Counted from the stretch's first letter, positions 17,470-25,798 are shown. The stretch: 64,000 nucleotides of DNA from Kribbella sindirgiensis (GCF_004331435.1 NZ_SJKA01000020.1:1-64000), one strand, 5' to 3'. Numbers and translations are program-made. The notes: generated by a model not told the origin, from the letters alone.

Positions 17470-18009
17470 CTACCAGCGAGCCTTCTCCAGGTCGATGCCG
17501 TCGACGGTTTCGGCCGCGGTCTGACCGGTCGTATCGAGCCAGAGGCCTCGGCGCGGGATCTCGTCGAGGCCGGCCTGGAGCGCCCGTACGCCGTCTTCTA
17601 GCGAGGGGCCCCAGTCGCGGTAGGAGTTCGCGCCGCCGCGGCCGATCTCCCGCTCGACGATCGACTCGACCGACGGGACGAGGACGATCAGGTACGGGTC
17701 GACGTCACGCAGCCGGGAGAACCAGCGCTCGACGTGCTCGCCCAGGACGATGTCGCTACAGACGAAGTCGAACCCGGCGTCGGCGTAGTGCTGCGCGACC
17801 AAGGCGCTGGCGTCGTACCGGAGTTCCAGCTGGCGCACGGCCTCGGCCGACGGGTCGGGCGTCATGACCTCGGCGCCCGCGACCACGCCGCGGTAGAACA
17901 CGTCCCCGTCGAGCGTCGCGGCCGGCGGTCCCATCCGGGCAGCGAGGAGCGGTGCGATCGTGGACTTCCCCGCGGCCTGCATCCCGGTGACCAGGACTAC
18001 TTTCGCCAT
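17470..18009 (-). CDS. P-loop kinase/phosphotransferase-like protein
   Basis: This 179-residue protein begins MAKVVLVTGMQAAGKSTIA, a Walker A motif (GMQAAGKS). Acidic segments follow: LDGDVFYRG, and CSDIVLGEHV in a Walker B-like position. It resembles AAA_33/chloramphenicol-phosphotransferase-like small-molecule kinases. No specific substrate is evident. Its start overlaps the end of the GNAT gene upstream by 13 bases, and it is the last gene of the cobT-cysG-trmH-GNAT-kinase unit. Confidence 0.75.
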   Translation of the reverse strand: MAKVVLVTGMQAAGKSTIAPLLAARMGPPAATLDGDVFYRGVVAGAEVMTPDPSAEAVRQLELRYDASALVAQHYADAGFDFVCSDIVLGEHVERWFSRLRDVDPYLIVLVPSVESIVEREIGRGGANSYRDWGPSLEDGVRALQAGLDEIPRRGLWLDTTGQTAAETVDGIDLEKARW

Positions 18010-18515
18010 TCCTCCGCCTTGAGTGAGTAGATCGTGGCGTCGAACGGTACGCCGTCGTCCTCCAGCACCGCCTCGTGGTCGAAGCTCATCCCGAGCCGGC
18101 GCATGACCGCGATGCTACGGACGTTCGGGGTGTCGGTCACCGCAATTACCCGTGACAGCCCGGCTTCACCGAACGCGTGGTCGAGCCACGACGCGGCCGC
18201 CTCGGTCGCGTACCCGTGGCCCCAGTACTCGCGCGCCAGCCGCCACCCGATCTCGAGGTCGTCCGGGTACCACTGCTCCTTGCTCAGTCCGCAAGCGCCG
18301 AGGAAGACCCCGTCGGAGCGTCGTTCGACTGCCAGGAAGCCGAATCCGTGTGCTTCGTAGAACGCGTTGATCGCCCGCGCGGTCCGGTCGGAGTCGACCC
18401 GGCTCAGCGGCGGGCCCAGGTACTGCGTGACATCGGGATCGGCATTCAGCGCGGCCCAAGGTTCCAGGTCGGACTCGCGGAACGGGCGCAGTACCAGGCG
18501 TTCCGTCGTACGCAT
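17997..18515 (-). CDS. GNAT N-acetyltransferase, RimJ/RimL type
   Basis: This 172-residue acetyltransferase has the RimJ/RimL layout: MRTTERLVLRPFRESDLEPW at the start, EIGWRLAREYWGHGYATEAAASWLDHAF for the acetyl-CoA pyrophosphate loop (the R/Q-x-x-G-x-G/A motif reads YWGHGYA), and VIAVTDTPNVRSIAVMRRLGMSF near the C-terminus. The acceptor could be a protein N-terminus or a small molecule. It follows trmH by 9 bases and overlaps the next kinase gene. Confidence 0.9.
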   Translation of the reverse strand: MRTTERLVLRPFRESDLEPWAALNADPDVTQYLGPPLSRVDSDRTARAINAFYEAHGFGFLAVERRSDGVFLGACGLSKEQWYPDDLEIGWRLAREYWGHGYATEAAASWLDHAFGEAGLSRVIAVTDTPNVRSIAVMRRLGMSFDHEAVLEDDGVPFDATIYSLKAEEWRK

Positions 18516-18524
18516 GCTTCCCCC

Positions 18525-19328
18525 TCAGCGAGTGGCGTAGAACGCTACTGCTGCTGAGGATGCCACGTTGAGGGAGTCGACGCCGCCGGCCATCGGGATG
18601 CGTACGGTCAGGTCTGCCTGTTCGAGCACGTGCGGTTTGAGGCCGTGCCCTTCGGTGCCGAAGATCAGCGCGAGCTTGGGGTCCTTGCGATCCGCCAGTT
18701 CGTCGAGCGTGATCGAGTCGTCGGCGAGCGCCATCGCGGCGGCGACGTACCCGTTGTCCTGCAGGTGCCGGAGGTCGCCGGGCCAGTCCCGCAGGCGGGT
18801 CCAGGGGACCTGGAAGACGGTCCCCATCGATACCTTGATCGAGCGCCGGTACAGCGGGTCGGCGCACGTCGGCGTCACCAGGACCAGCCCGACCCCGAGC
18901 GCGGCCGCGGCGCGGAACCCGGCGCCGACGTTGGTGTGATCAACGATCTCGTCGAAGATCGCGATCCGCCGTACGTCGTCCGTGAGCAGCTCCGGCAGCG
19001 GTACGGCGGGTTGCCGCTTGTACGACGCCAGCGCGCCGCGGTGCACGTGGAACCCGGTGACCTGCTCGGCCAGCTCCTCCGAGACGACGTACACCGGCTT
19101 GTCCGGCCATTTCTCCAGCACGTCCTGCAGCGAGTCCAGCCACCGCGGAGCGAGCAGGAACGACCGCGGCTCGTACCCGGCGTCGGCCGCCCGCCGAATC
19201 ACCTTGTCCCCCTCGGCGATGAACAGCCCGTGCTCTTCCTCGAGCAACCGCCGAAGACTGACCTCCCGCAACCGAACATAATCGGAAAGCCGCTCGTCCG
19301 CGGCGTCCTCGACCCGAACCAGACTCAC
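18525..19328 (-). CDS. TrmH/SpoU-family RNA 2'-O-methyltransferase
   Basis: The 267-residue protein has an N-terminal substrate-binding region and a C-terminal SPOUT domain. The three SpoU motifs appear as HTNVGAGFRAAAALGVGLVLVT, LALIFGTEGHGL and IPMAGGVDSLNVASSAAVAFY. It uses S-adenosylmethionine to methylate rRNA or tRNA; the specific site cannot be assigned. The GTG start overlaps the cysG stop (GTGA), so it is coupled to the siroheme/cobalamin genes, though no functional link is known. Confidence 0.92.
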   Translation of the reverse strand: MSLVRVEDAADERLSDYVRLREVSLRRLLEEEHGLFIAEGDKVIRRAADAGYEPRSFLLAPRWLDSLQDVLEKWPDKPVYVVSEELAEQVTGFHVHRGALASYKRQPAVPLPELLTDDVRRIAIFDEIVDHTNVGAGFRAAAALGVGLVLVTPTCADPLYRRSIKVSMGTVFQVPWTRLRDWPGDLRHLQDNGYVAAAMALADDSITLDELADRKDPKLALIFGTEGHGLKPHVLEQADLTVRIPMAGGVDSLNVASSAAVAFYATR

Positions 19329-20539
19329 GCCTCTCGCGCCTGCTCTGCCACGTCGACCACGTTGCCGATGACAACGATCGCCGGGGCGCCGACGCCCTCG
19401 TCCGCCATCGCCTGCGCGATCCCGGCCAGGTCCGACGTCACCATCCGCTGCCCCGGAAGGGTGCCGTCGGCAATCGCCGCCGCCGGGGTGTCAGCTGGCC
19501 GACCTGAGTCGATCAACCGCGACGCGATCGCCGGAAGGTTCTCCACCGCCATCAGCAACACCAGCGTCCCGCGCAACTGAGCCAATGCATCCCAGTTCAC
19601 CAGCGAATCCGGATGCGACGGCGGAATATGTCCCGACACCACCGTGAACTCGTGCGTCACCCCACGATGCGTCACCGGGATCCCCGACACCGCCGGCACC
19701 GAGATCGAGCTCGTGATCCCCGGCACCACGGTCCACGGCACCCCGGCCGCCGCACAGGCCAGCGCTTCCTCGAACCCGCGCCCGAACACGTACGGATCCC
19801 CGCCCTTGAGCCGTACGACGACCTTCCCCTGCTGCCCGCGCTCCACCAGGATCCGGTTGATCTCCTCCTGCTGCGCGGCCCGCCCGCGCGGCAGCTTCGC
19901 CGCGTCGAACAGCTCGACATCAGGATGCAGCTCGTCCAGCAACTGCTGCGGCGCCAACCGGTCCGCGACCACCACATCCGCCTCGGCCAGCAACCGCCGC
20001 CCGCGCACGGTGATCAGGTCCGGATCGCCCGGTCCCCCACCGACCAGATACACCCCGGGCCGCCGATCCACGTCCCGCGCCGCCAGCTCCCCGGTGCGCA
20101 GCCCTTCGAGGATCGCGTCCCGTACGGCGGCCGACCGCCGGTGATCGCCGCCGCCGAGGACACCGATCGTCACGTTGTCGTGCTGCCCGGACGCCGGCGT
20201 CCACGCGGTCGCCCGGGACCGGTCGTCGGAGCGCACGCAGAAGATCCGCCGCTCCTCCGCCTCCGCCGACACCTGGTCGTTGACCGCGGCATCGTCCGTC
20301 GCGACCACGACGTACCAGGCGCCGTCGAGGTCGCCGGCGGCGTACCCGCGCTCGATCCAGGTCAGCGACGGGTTGCCGAGCAGCCCTTCGATGGTCGGCG
20401 TGATCGACGGCGAGACGAGGTCGATCCGCGCACCGGACTCGAGCAGTCGCGGCAGGCGCCGCTGGGCGACGCCGCCACCGCCGACGACGACCACGCGCCG
20501 CCCTTCGAGGACGAGACCGGACAGGTACTGGTTCGTCAC
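19325..20539 (-). CDS. cysG: Fused siroheme/precorrin-2 synthase (SUMT plus precorrin-2 dehydrogenase)
   Basis: This 404-residue fusion has a Met8/CysG-N-like dehydrogenase domain at residues about 1-155 (GLVLEGRRVVVVGGGGVAQRR) and an S-adenosylmethionine uroporphyrinogen III C-methyltransferase domain at about 160-404. The latter shows GVYLVGGGPGDPDLIT, RLKGGDPYVFGRG and VVPGITSS. It converts uroporphyrinogen III to precorrin-2 and on toward sirohydrochlorin, feeding siroheme and B12. The N-terminal part lacks an obvious long ferrochelatase region. A GTG start overlaps the cobT stop. Names cysG and cobA are both used for such fusions. Confidence 0.92.
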   Translation of the reverse strand: MTNQYLSGLVLEGRRVVVVGGGGVAQRRLPRLLESGARIDLVSPSITPTIEGLLGNPSLTWIERGYAAGDLDGAWYVVVATDDAAVNDQVSAEAEERRIFCVRSDDRSRATAWTPASGQHDNVTIGVLGGGDHRRSAAVRDAILEGLRTGELAARDVDRRPGVYLVGGGPGDPDLITVRGRRLLAEADVVVADRLAPQQLLDELHPDVELFDAAKLPRGRAAQQEEINRILVERGQQGKVVVRLKGGDPYVFGRGFEEALACAAAGVPWTVVPGITSSISVPAVSGIPVTHRGVTHEFTVVSGHIPPSHPDSLVNWDALAQLRGTLVLLMAVENLPAIASRLIDSGRPADTPAAAIADGTLPGQRMVTSDLAGIAQAMADEGVGAPAIVVIGNVVDVAEQAREA

Positions 20540-21582
20540 GAAGTGATCCCCGCGTCCTCGAACGTGGCCATCTCGGCGAGCGCGCGGACCGCGCAGGTCA
20601 GGATCGGGTACGCGAGCACCGCGCCGGTCCCCTCACCGAGCCGCAGGTCCAGGTCGACCAGCGGCTGCAGGCCGAGCTGCTTGAGTGCGACCGCGTGCCC
20701 GGGCTCGGCGGACCGGTGACCGGCGACGCAGTAGTCGACGACGGCCGGGTGGAACGCCTGCGCCACCAGCGCGGCTGCCCCGGCGATCACGCCGTCCAGG
20801 ATCACCGGTGTGCGGTTGGCCGCCGCCCCGAGGATGTACCCGGCCAGGGCGGCATGCTCCAGTCCGCCGTACGCCTGCAGAGCCTTGAGCGGCTCGGTCG
20901 CCGGTACGGCGTGCAGCGCGAGAGCATCCCGTACGACGGCGGTCTTGTGCGCCAGCGCGGCGTCGTCGATACCCGTCCCGCGACCGGTGACGGCGTCGGC
21001 GGTCGCGCCCGTGAAGGTCGCGATCAGCGCTGCCGAGGCGGTGGTGTTGGCGATCCCCATGTCGCCGGTGAGCAGGCAGCGGTACCCGTCCTTGACCAGC
21101 TGGTCGGCGAGGTCGAACCCGACCGCGATCGCCTTGTGCGCCTCGTCCTCGGTCAGCGCGTCGGTCCGCGACAGGTCGCGAGTGCCCGGGCGGACCTTCG
21201 CGTGCACGATGTCCAGCTGCTCGACCGGGGTGGCGACGCCGACGTCGACCACGCGGACGTCGACGCCGTTGTTCTTGGCGAACGCGTTCACGGCCGCGCC
21301 GCCGCCGGCGAAGTTCGCCAGCATCGCGGCGGTCACTTCCTGCGGCCACGGGGACACGTTCTGCGCGTGCACGCCGTGATCGGCCGCGAACACCGCCACC
21401 ACGGCCGGGGCCGGCACGGCGTACGTTCCGGTCATGCCCGCCACCTTCACGGACAGCTCCTCGAGAACACCGAGCGACCCGGCCGGCTTCGTCAGTTGCG
21501 CGTGCCGCTCCGCCGCCGCCCGCATCGCTCCGGAATCCCCCGGGGCGATCCGCTCCAGGTACTCCTCCAGCGCGCCGTTCAT
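20536..21582 (-). CDS. cobT: Nicotinate-nucleotide--dimethylbenzimidazole phosphoribosyltransferase
   Basis: This 348-residue enzyme makes alpha-ribazole phosphate for the lower ligand of cobalamin. Family motifs include LTKPAGSLGVLEELSVKVAGM, FAADHGVHAQNVSPWPQEVTAAML, GDMGIANTTASAAL, and the catalytic-glutamate region LRLGEGTGAVLAYPI near the C-terminus. The ATG at 21582 has a strong GGAGG six bases upstream, which decides the start against upstream in-frame ATGs. It heads the cobT-cysG-trmH-GNAT-kinase operon. No cobalamin riboswitch is evident in the 188-bp upstream gap. Confidence 0.95.
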   Translation of the reverse strand: MNGALEEYLERIAPGDSGAMRAAAERHAQLTKPAGSLGVLEELSVKVAGMTGTYAVPAPAVVAVFAADHGVHAQNVSPWPQEVTAAMLANFAGGGAAVNAFAKNNGVDVRVVDVGVATPVEQLDIVHAKVRPGTRDLSRTDALTEDEAHKAIAVGFDLADQLVKDGYRCLLTGDMGIANTTASAALIATFTGATADAVTGRGTGIDDAALAHKTAVVRDALALHAVPATEPLKALQAYGGLEHAALAGYILGAAANRTPVILDGVIAGAAALVAQAFHPAVVDYCVAGHRSAEPGHAVALKQLGLQPLVDLDLRLGEGTGAVLAYPILTCAVRALAEMATFEDAGITS

Positions 21583-21596
21583 CACGTCCTCCATCC

Positions 21597-21641
21597 GTTC
21601 CCGCCCGTTCCCGCCCGTTCCGGTCCGTTCCCGTCCTGCAG
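21597..21641. repeat. Short 10-bp direct repeats upstream of cobT
   Basis: About four imperfect copies of the 10-mer CGTTCCCGCC occur in tandem just upstream of the cobT ribosome site. They would form part of the cobT leader RNA. No riboswitch-like structure is visible around them. Confidence 0.55.
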
Positions 21642-21770
21642 TCCGGCCGACGGTCCCGTCGTACCGCTCCGATCTTCGCATCCCCGAGTGTGTGCCCCGG
21701 GACGGACCGGCGGGATGTGGACAGTAGTGTCGGAATCACCACATCCCGCGATCTCCCGGAGGGCTCACAG

Positions 21771-22301
21771 ATGTCGCTCGATCGTCCCGTCGCACCGGAC
21801 CCGTACGAACTCCTCCCGGAGGTCGGTGCGTTCACCGTCACCAGCACCGACGTCGCCGACGGCGAGCCGCTGGCCGACGACCACGCGTTCGCGGGCGGCA
21901 ACACGTCGCCGCAGCTCAGCTGGTCCGGGTTCCCGGCCGAGACCAAGGCCTTCGTCGTGACCTGCTACGACCCGGACGCCCCGATCGTCTCCGGCTTCTG
22001 GCACTGGGTCCTGGTGAACCTCCCGGCCACCGTCACCGAACTCCCCACCGGCGCCGGCACCACCGAACGCCTGGACAACGGCGCCTTCCACGTCCGCAAC
22101 GACTTCGGCACCAAGTCCTTCGGCGGCGCCGCCCCGCCCGCAGGCGACCAGATCCACCGCTACTACTTCGTCGTCCACGCCATCGACGTCGAAGCCCTGG
22201 ACGTCGACGCCGACGCGACCCCCGCCGTAGTCGGCTTCAACCTGGCCTTCCACACCCTCGCCCGAGCCATCCTCACCCCGACCTACCAAATCGCGGAGTA
22301 G
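21771..22301 (+). CDS. YbhB/YbcL family PEBP-like protein
   Basis: This 176-residue protein belongs to the phosphatidylethanolamine-binding/Raf-kinase-inhibitor-like family. The fingerprints are NTSPQLSWSGFP, then CYDPDAPIVSGFWHWVLVNLP, and GDQIHRYYFVVHAIDV. The DPDAP and GxFWHW residues build the anion-binding pocket. A GGAGGG site lies upstream of the ATG at 21771, which is preferred over longer in-frame starts. Bacterial members have no settled function. Confidence 0.92.
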   Translation: MSLDRPVAPDPYELLPEVGAFTVTSTDVADGEPLADDHAFAGGNTSPQLSWSGFPAETKAFVVTCYDPDAPIVSGFWHWVLVNLPATVTELPTGAGTTERLDNGAFHVRNDFGTKSFGGAAPPAGDQIHRYYFVVHAIDVEALDVDADATPAVVGFNLAFHTLARAILTPTYQIAE

Positions 22302-22304
22302 TCC

Positions 22305-22682
22305 TCAGAGCGCGGTGAGGTACACCCATTCGCCGGCTTCGCGGGTGAAGGTGCTGTTTTCGGATTGGGTGCCGGGTACGCCGTTCTTGGTGTAGTGGGC
22401 GTGGAATTCGACGGTGCCTTCGGTGTGGAAGGGGCTGCCGCCGGTGGTGGCGACGATTTCCAGGCCGGTCCATTTCTGGCCTGGGGTGAAGTCGATGGTG
22501 GCGGGGCGAGTGGTGAGGGACCAGGTCCGGCGCAGGTACGCCGCGTCGCGCATCGCGAAGGCGGCGTACCTGGACCGCATCAGCTGCTCCGCCGTCGTGG
22601 CGGTCGCTTCGCCGCGGTGCAGGCGGCCGCAGCAGGCGGCGTACGGCAGGTCTTGTCCGCAGGGGCAGGTGGGAACTGACAT
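22305..22682 (-). CDS. YchJ-family SEC-C motif protein
   Basis: This 125-residue protein starts with a SEC-C zinc-binding motif (MSVPTCPCGQDLPYAACCGRLH, ligand pattern CxC...CC), followed by the YchJ domain TAEQLMRSRYAAFAMRDAAYL and a C-terminal NTF2-like part (EFHAHYTKNG). The start at 22682 places the motif at the N-terminus as in the family. It converges with the PEBP gene three bases away. Function is unknown; YchJ proteins are widespread and predicted to bind metal. Confidence 0.9.
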   Translation of the reverse strand: MSVPTCPCGQDLPYAACCGRLHRGEATATTAEQLMRSRYAAFAMRDAAYLRRTWSLTTRPATIDFTPGQKWTGLEIVATTGGSPFHTEGTVEFHAHYTKNGVPGTQSENSTFTREAGEWVYLTAL

Positions 22683-22718
22683 GCCCCGATTGTTGCCCAT
22701 CCGCCGTGATCTACTGCC

Positions 22719-23576
22719 GTGATGGTGACCGAAGCGGCGCGACGGCGGCGGGTCATGGTGCGGCCGGTGATGGACTGGTACGCCGCTGTTGACGGCGTCG
22801 ACGCGGTGATGCTGGGTGGGTCGACCGCCCGCGGGGACGCCGATCGCTGGTCGGACGTCGAGGTCGGCGTGTTCTGGCAGCGACCGCCTACAGAGGCTGA
22901 GCGTCTCGCGGTGGCGGGCGCTGCTGACGTTCGGTTGGTGAACGTCGACGGGCCGCCGTGGGACGACCACCTGTACCTCGGCGAGCCGCGGCCGGACGGG
23001 CTGCTGGTCGAGGTCGCCCACACGTTGACGCAGACGGTCGAGAATGCCTTGGACGAGTTGCTCAGCGGCAAGCCCGACGGCCAGGTCATGCAGCTGGCGC
23101 AAGGGATCATCGACGGCCGCGAGGTGATCGGGCCGCGGGCGGATCTCGTCGCGCGCTGGCAGGAGCGCGTGGCGACGTACCCACGCGACCTGGCGCTCGC
23201 CGTCGTCCGGTACAACGGGAACATCGAGAAGTTCTGGCGCTGGCAGATGTTCCACGAGCGCGACAACCCGCTGCTCGTCGCGCGCGAGTTCGTGCGCATG
23301 ACCAACCAGTTGCTCACCGTCCTCTACGCCCTCAACGGCAGGTACAGCGGTCACGTGCTGGCCTTCAAGCGCCTCGATGCACTCGACCTCCCGCTGGCAC
23401 CACCGTCCCTCCCCACCCGCCTCCGTGCGGTCTTCGACCGGCCGGCGCCCGAAGGCGCCCAGACTCTGCACGACCTGGTCGAGGAAACCTTCGACCTCGT
23501 CGAACGGCACCTACCCGAGGTCGACGTCGCCGCCCTACGCGCCACCTTCCGCAGCGACCGCAAACCGCTGGACTGA
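22719..23576 (+). CDS. Nucleotidyltransferase-domain protein
   Basis: This 285-residue protein carries a minimal nucleotidyltransferase-like motif near its N-terminus: AVMLGGSTARGDADRWSDVEVGVF, where GGS and the spaced acidic residues match the NTase fold. A helical C-terminal region (WRWQMFHERDNPLLVAREFVRMTNQLL) follows, as in DUF4037-like proteins. The start may be the GTG at 22719 or the following ATG at 22722. Substrate is unknown; aminoglycoside-type or tRNA-type roles cannot be distinguished. Its end overlaps the convergent AlkZ-like gene by 42 bases. Confidence 0.7.
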   Translation: MMVTEAARRRRVMVRPVMDWYAAVDGVDAVMLGGSTARGDADRWSDVEVGVFWQRPPTEAERLAVAGAADVRLVNVDGPPWDDHLYLGEPRPDGLLVEVAHTLTQTVENALDELLSGKPDGQVMQLAQGIIDGREVIGPRADLVARWQERVATYPRDLALAVVRYNGNIEKFWRWQMFHERDNPLLVAREFVRMTNQLLTVLYALNGRYSGHVLAFKRLDALDLPLAPPSLPTRLRAVFDRPAPEGAQTLHDLVEETFDLVERHLPEVDVAALRATFRSDRKPLD

Positions 23577-24125
23577 CAGCCGCGGATCGGACAACCACGC
23601 GAACACCTTCGGCGTCGTCGGCCCGAAGTGGTGAACATGCCGCCGGCACAGCTCCCGCCGCGCGTCGGCCACGTCGATGTCCGGTCGCCGCACCTCACGC
23701 GCCCACAGCGACGTCGTATCCCACCGCACCGCGATCCGCCCGCTCGCACACGCCTCACGCAGCCCGTGGATCCCGGCGCCGCGCCTCTCCTGCCCGTTGA
23801 GCGTCTCGCACACCTGCTCCGCGAGTTCGTCGACCCGCCGCGAGTCCAGCGGCATCCGGCCCAGCGTCATCACCCCGAAGTCCCGCACCGGCAACACGTA
23901 CACAGCCGCCCGCGGACTGTACGTCTGGATCAGCGACGGATGCTCCCAGTCGCCCGGCGTACACCCCACCATCCGCGCGTGCAGTCCGAGCAACGCGTCC
24001 CGCGGCGCAGTGTCCTGCAACCCGACGTACGCCGCCTCCCCGTGCGACCCGACCGGTAGCCGCTCAACCAGGTGGTTCACGTGCAGGCGGTAGGCGATGG
24101 CCCGCTCCCGGGTCACAATCCGCAT
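23535..24125 (-). CDS. Truncated winged-helix AlkZ-like (HTH_42) protein
   Basis: This 196-residue protein resembles the N-terminal half of winged-helix DNA-binding proteins related to the AlkZ interstrand-crosslink glycosylase. The clues are VGLQDTAPRDALLGLHARM near the start, LRDFG-like VRDFGVMTLGRMPLD, and RRHVHHFGPTTPKVFAWLSDP near the end. In full-length relatives (about 350-400 residues), the segment like HFGPTTP lies mid-protein, so roughly half appears missing. The missing half would collide with the convergent nucleotidyltransferase gene. It may be a degraded gene or a short subfamily. The start at 24125 is the ATG giving MRIVTRERA. Confidence 0.55.
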   Translation of the reverse strand: MRIVTRERAIAYRLHVNHLVERLPVGSHGEAAYVGLQDTAPRDALLGLHARMVGCTPGDWEHPSLIQTYSPRAAVYVLPVRDFGVMTLGRMPLDSRRVDELAEQVCETLNGQERRGAGIHGLREACASGRIAVRWDTTSLWAREVRRPDIDVADARRELCRRHVHHFGPTTPKVFAWLSDPRLSVQRFAVAAEGGA

Positions 24126-24198
24126 GACACCGACCGTAACCAGGAAACACGCCACAGACTGACCTATTTGTCAGGACACCCAGTTGGTTGCTGAGGGC

Positions 24199-24262
24199 AC
24201 CGCTGGCGGGAAGGTCCACCGCTGGCGGGCTGCAGGGGACCAGCGGTGACATAACCCGCCAG
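24199..24262. repeat. Intergenic repeat/hairpin cluster
   Basis: ACCGCTGGCGGG occurs directly twice (24199-24210 and 24218-24229), and complementary pieces CCAGCGGT (24240-24247) and CCCGCCAG (24255-24262) follow. Alternative stem-loops are possible. It lies just downstream of the winged-helix regulator gene on the minus strand and probably serves as its terminator. Confidence 0.6.
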
Positions 24263-24267
24263 TGGGA

Positions 24268-24747
24268 TTACTCCTCGCGGAGCGGGAAGGCCCGGATGAT
24301 CACTGCGGTGGGGGTGCCGTTCGTCGGTTCTGTGGTGGTGAAGTCGCGGAGGACTCGGTGGAGGCGGGCGCGGAGTTCGGCGAGATCGCCGTCCGTGAGG
24401 GTGACGACCTCGCTGAAGGCGAAGTCTTCGTCGTCGGAGGTCTTCGCGGCCAGCCAGCTCGCGTACGCGGTGTCCTCCAGTTCGCGGTTGAGCGTCGACT
24501 GGTCGGTCCGCACCCGGCGCCACGGCTTCACCCGGCCGGCCGCGCCCGGCTCCGGCTCGATCACGCCGAGCGCCTCCAGCCGGCGCAAATGGAACGAGCA
24601 CGAGCCGGTGCTCTCCCCCAGCTCACGGGCGGCGATCGTCGAGGTCGTCGTACCGTCCCGGTCAATCAGCGTCAGCAGCGCCTCCCGCAGCGGGTGCGCG
24701 CGGACGACGTCACGTCGGTTCGGCGTACTGCTCTCCATGCCGCGCAT
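24268..24747 (-). CDS. ArsR-like winged-helix regulator
   Basis: The 159-residue protein has an N-terminal winged helix: HPLREALLTLIDRDGTTTS, then the recognition helix ESTGSCSFHLRRLEALGVIE. This matches ArsR/HTH_20 regulators. A C-terminal helical part may bind a ligand or dimerise. The ATG at 24747 has a GGAG five bases upstream. It is divergent from a second deformylase gene, and palindromes with CAAAG/CTTTG half-sites lie between them, so control of itself and that gene is likely. Signal unknown. Confidence 0.85.
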   Translation of the reverse strand: MRGMESSTPNRRDVVRAHPLREALLTLIDRDGTTTSTIAARELGESTGSCSFHLRRLEALGVIEPEPGAAGRVKPWRRVRTDQSTLNRELEDTAYASWLAAKTSDDEDFAFSEVVTLTDGDLAELRARLHRVLRDFTTTEPTNGTPTAVIIRAFPLREE

Positions 24748-24762
24748 CCTATCTCCACCTTT

Positions 24763-24795
24763 GCAAAGACCAGACTTTGCATAGTACGGTCTTTG
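24763..24795. promoter_or_regulatory. Candidate operator between def2 and the ArsR-like gene
   Basis: CAAAGACC (24764-24771) and its exact complement GGTCTTTG (24788-24795) form an inverted repeat with a 16-base spacer. A second, tighter palindrome is GCAAAG (24763-24768) with CTTTGC (24775-24780). Three CAAAG-type half-sites in 33 bp, ending just before the def2 ATG at 24797, suggest binding by the divergent regulator. The def2 ATG has no clear ribosome site. Confidence 0.6.
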
Positions 24796-24796
24796 T

Positions 24797-25390
24797 ATGC
24801 TGACGGACGAGGTACGGCGGGGTACGCCGCGGCGCATCACGGAGTACGGCGAGGAGATCCTGCACCGCCCGTGCCGGCCCGTGACCGAGTACGGCGCCGC
24901 GCGCTGGGGCGAGCTGGTCGACGACCTGTTCGCGACGATGTGGATCGCCGAAGGGTGCGGGCTGGCCGCGAACCAGGTCGACGTCGACGCGCAGCTCTTC
25001 GTCTACGACCTCACCGACGAGTACGGCGACCGGCATGTCGGGCACGCGTTCAACCCGCGGATCGAGACCGCGCCCGCGCTGGTCGGCACCCAGCACGGCA
25101 CCGAGGGCTGCCTGTCCGTACCCGGCGCCAACGCGCCGCTGGACCGGCCCGCCCGCGCGATCCTGCGCGCGTACGACATCGACGGCCGCCCGTTCACGGT
25201 CGAGTCCACTGGTTACTTCGCCCGCTGCCTGATCCACGAGACGCAGCACCTCGGTGGCACCGTCTACGTCGACCACCTCTCCCCCGCCGCCCGAGCGCAG
25301 GTCCTGGCCGAATCAGCCGACAGGCGTGCGGCCGTGCTGAACCATCGCAGCAACCGCCAACTGACGCTTATGGCTGGGCGGGCGCGGTGA
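24797..25390 (+). CDS. Peptide deformylase 2 (divergent)
   Basis: This 197-residue second deformylase retains the metal ligands: GCGLAANQ at residues 53-60, EGCLSVPG with C105, and IHETQHLGG with H147, E148 and H151. The usual HExDH reads HETQH here, and the residue after GLAANQV is D rather than G. There is a long N-terminal arginine/glutamate-rich part. Unlike the first def it stands alone, divergent from an ArsR-like regulator. That arrangement suggests an inducible paralogue, for instance an alternative or stress/inhibitor-responsive enzyme. This role is inference. Confidence 0.88.
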   Translation: MLTDEVRRGTPRRITEYGEEILHRPCRPVTEYGAARWGELVDDLFATMWIAEGCGLAANQVDVDAQLFVYDLTDEYGDRHVGHAFNPRIETAPALVGTQHGTEGCLSVPGANAPLDRPARAILRAYDIDGRPFTVESTGYFARCLIHETQHLGGTVYVDHLSPAARAQVLAESADRRAAVLNHRSNRQLTLMAGRAR

Positions 25391-25724
25391 CGTCGCGGCG
25401 GAGGCCCTGGAGTACGTCGAGTTCGCGGTCGATCTCGCGGCGTTTGGCCTCGAGGCGCTGAACCTCCTGGGCGAGGAGCGTCTCCAGTACGCCGGTGCGT
25501 TCCTCGGGTGGGGCGTCGAGGCACGGTAACTGTTCGCCGATGACGGCGCTGCCCAGCCCGGCCGCGAACAGGTGCTGGATCATCACGACCCGTTCGACCA
25601 TCGACTCGTCGAAGTCCCGCCAGCCGCCCGGGGTGCGGTTCGAGCGGATGAGGTCCTGTTCCTCGTAGTACCGCAATGAGCGTGTGCTCACGCCGGTGGC
25701 TTCGGCGAGTTCTCCGATCCGCAT
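25368..25724 (-). CDS. MerR-family regulator of the SMR pair
   Basis: This 118-residue protein has the MerR DNA-binding domain at its N-terminus: MRIGELAEATGVSTRSLRYYEEQDLI, then GGWRDFDESMVERVVMIQHLFAAGL, and a coiled-coil dimerisation helix (LLAQEVQRLEAKRREIDRELDVL). No cysteine metal site is visible in the short C-terminus, so it may sense an organic compound. It is divergent from two small multidrug-resistance genes 74 bp away. Its 3' end overlaps def2 by 23 bases on the opposite strand. Confidence 0.9.
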   Translation of the reverse strand: MRIGELAEATGVSTRSLRYYEEQDLIRSNRTPGGWRDFDESMVERVVMIQHLFAAGLGSAVIGEQLPCLDAPPEERTGVLETLLAQEVQRLEAKRREIDRELDVLQGLRRDVTAPAQP

Positions 25725-25798
25725 GGGTCCAGTGTTGCACCTGACACCAATGTGAAGTTCCACCCTAGGGAGGTCGCACCGTCCCTGGAAGGAACCTC

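Noticed and set aside
21583..21770. Cobalamin riboswitch upstream of cobT
   Set aside because: No B12-box-like sequence was found; the region instead holds short repeats and a normal ribosome site.
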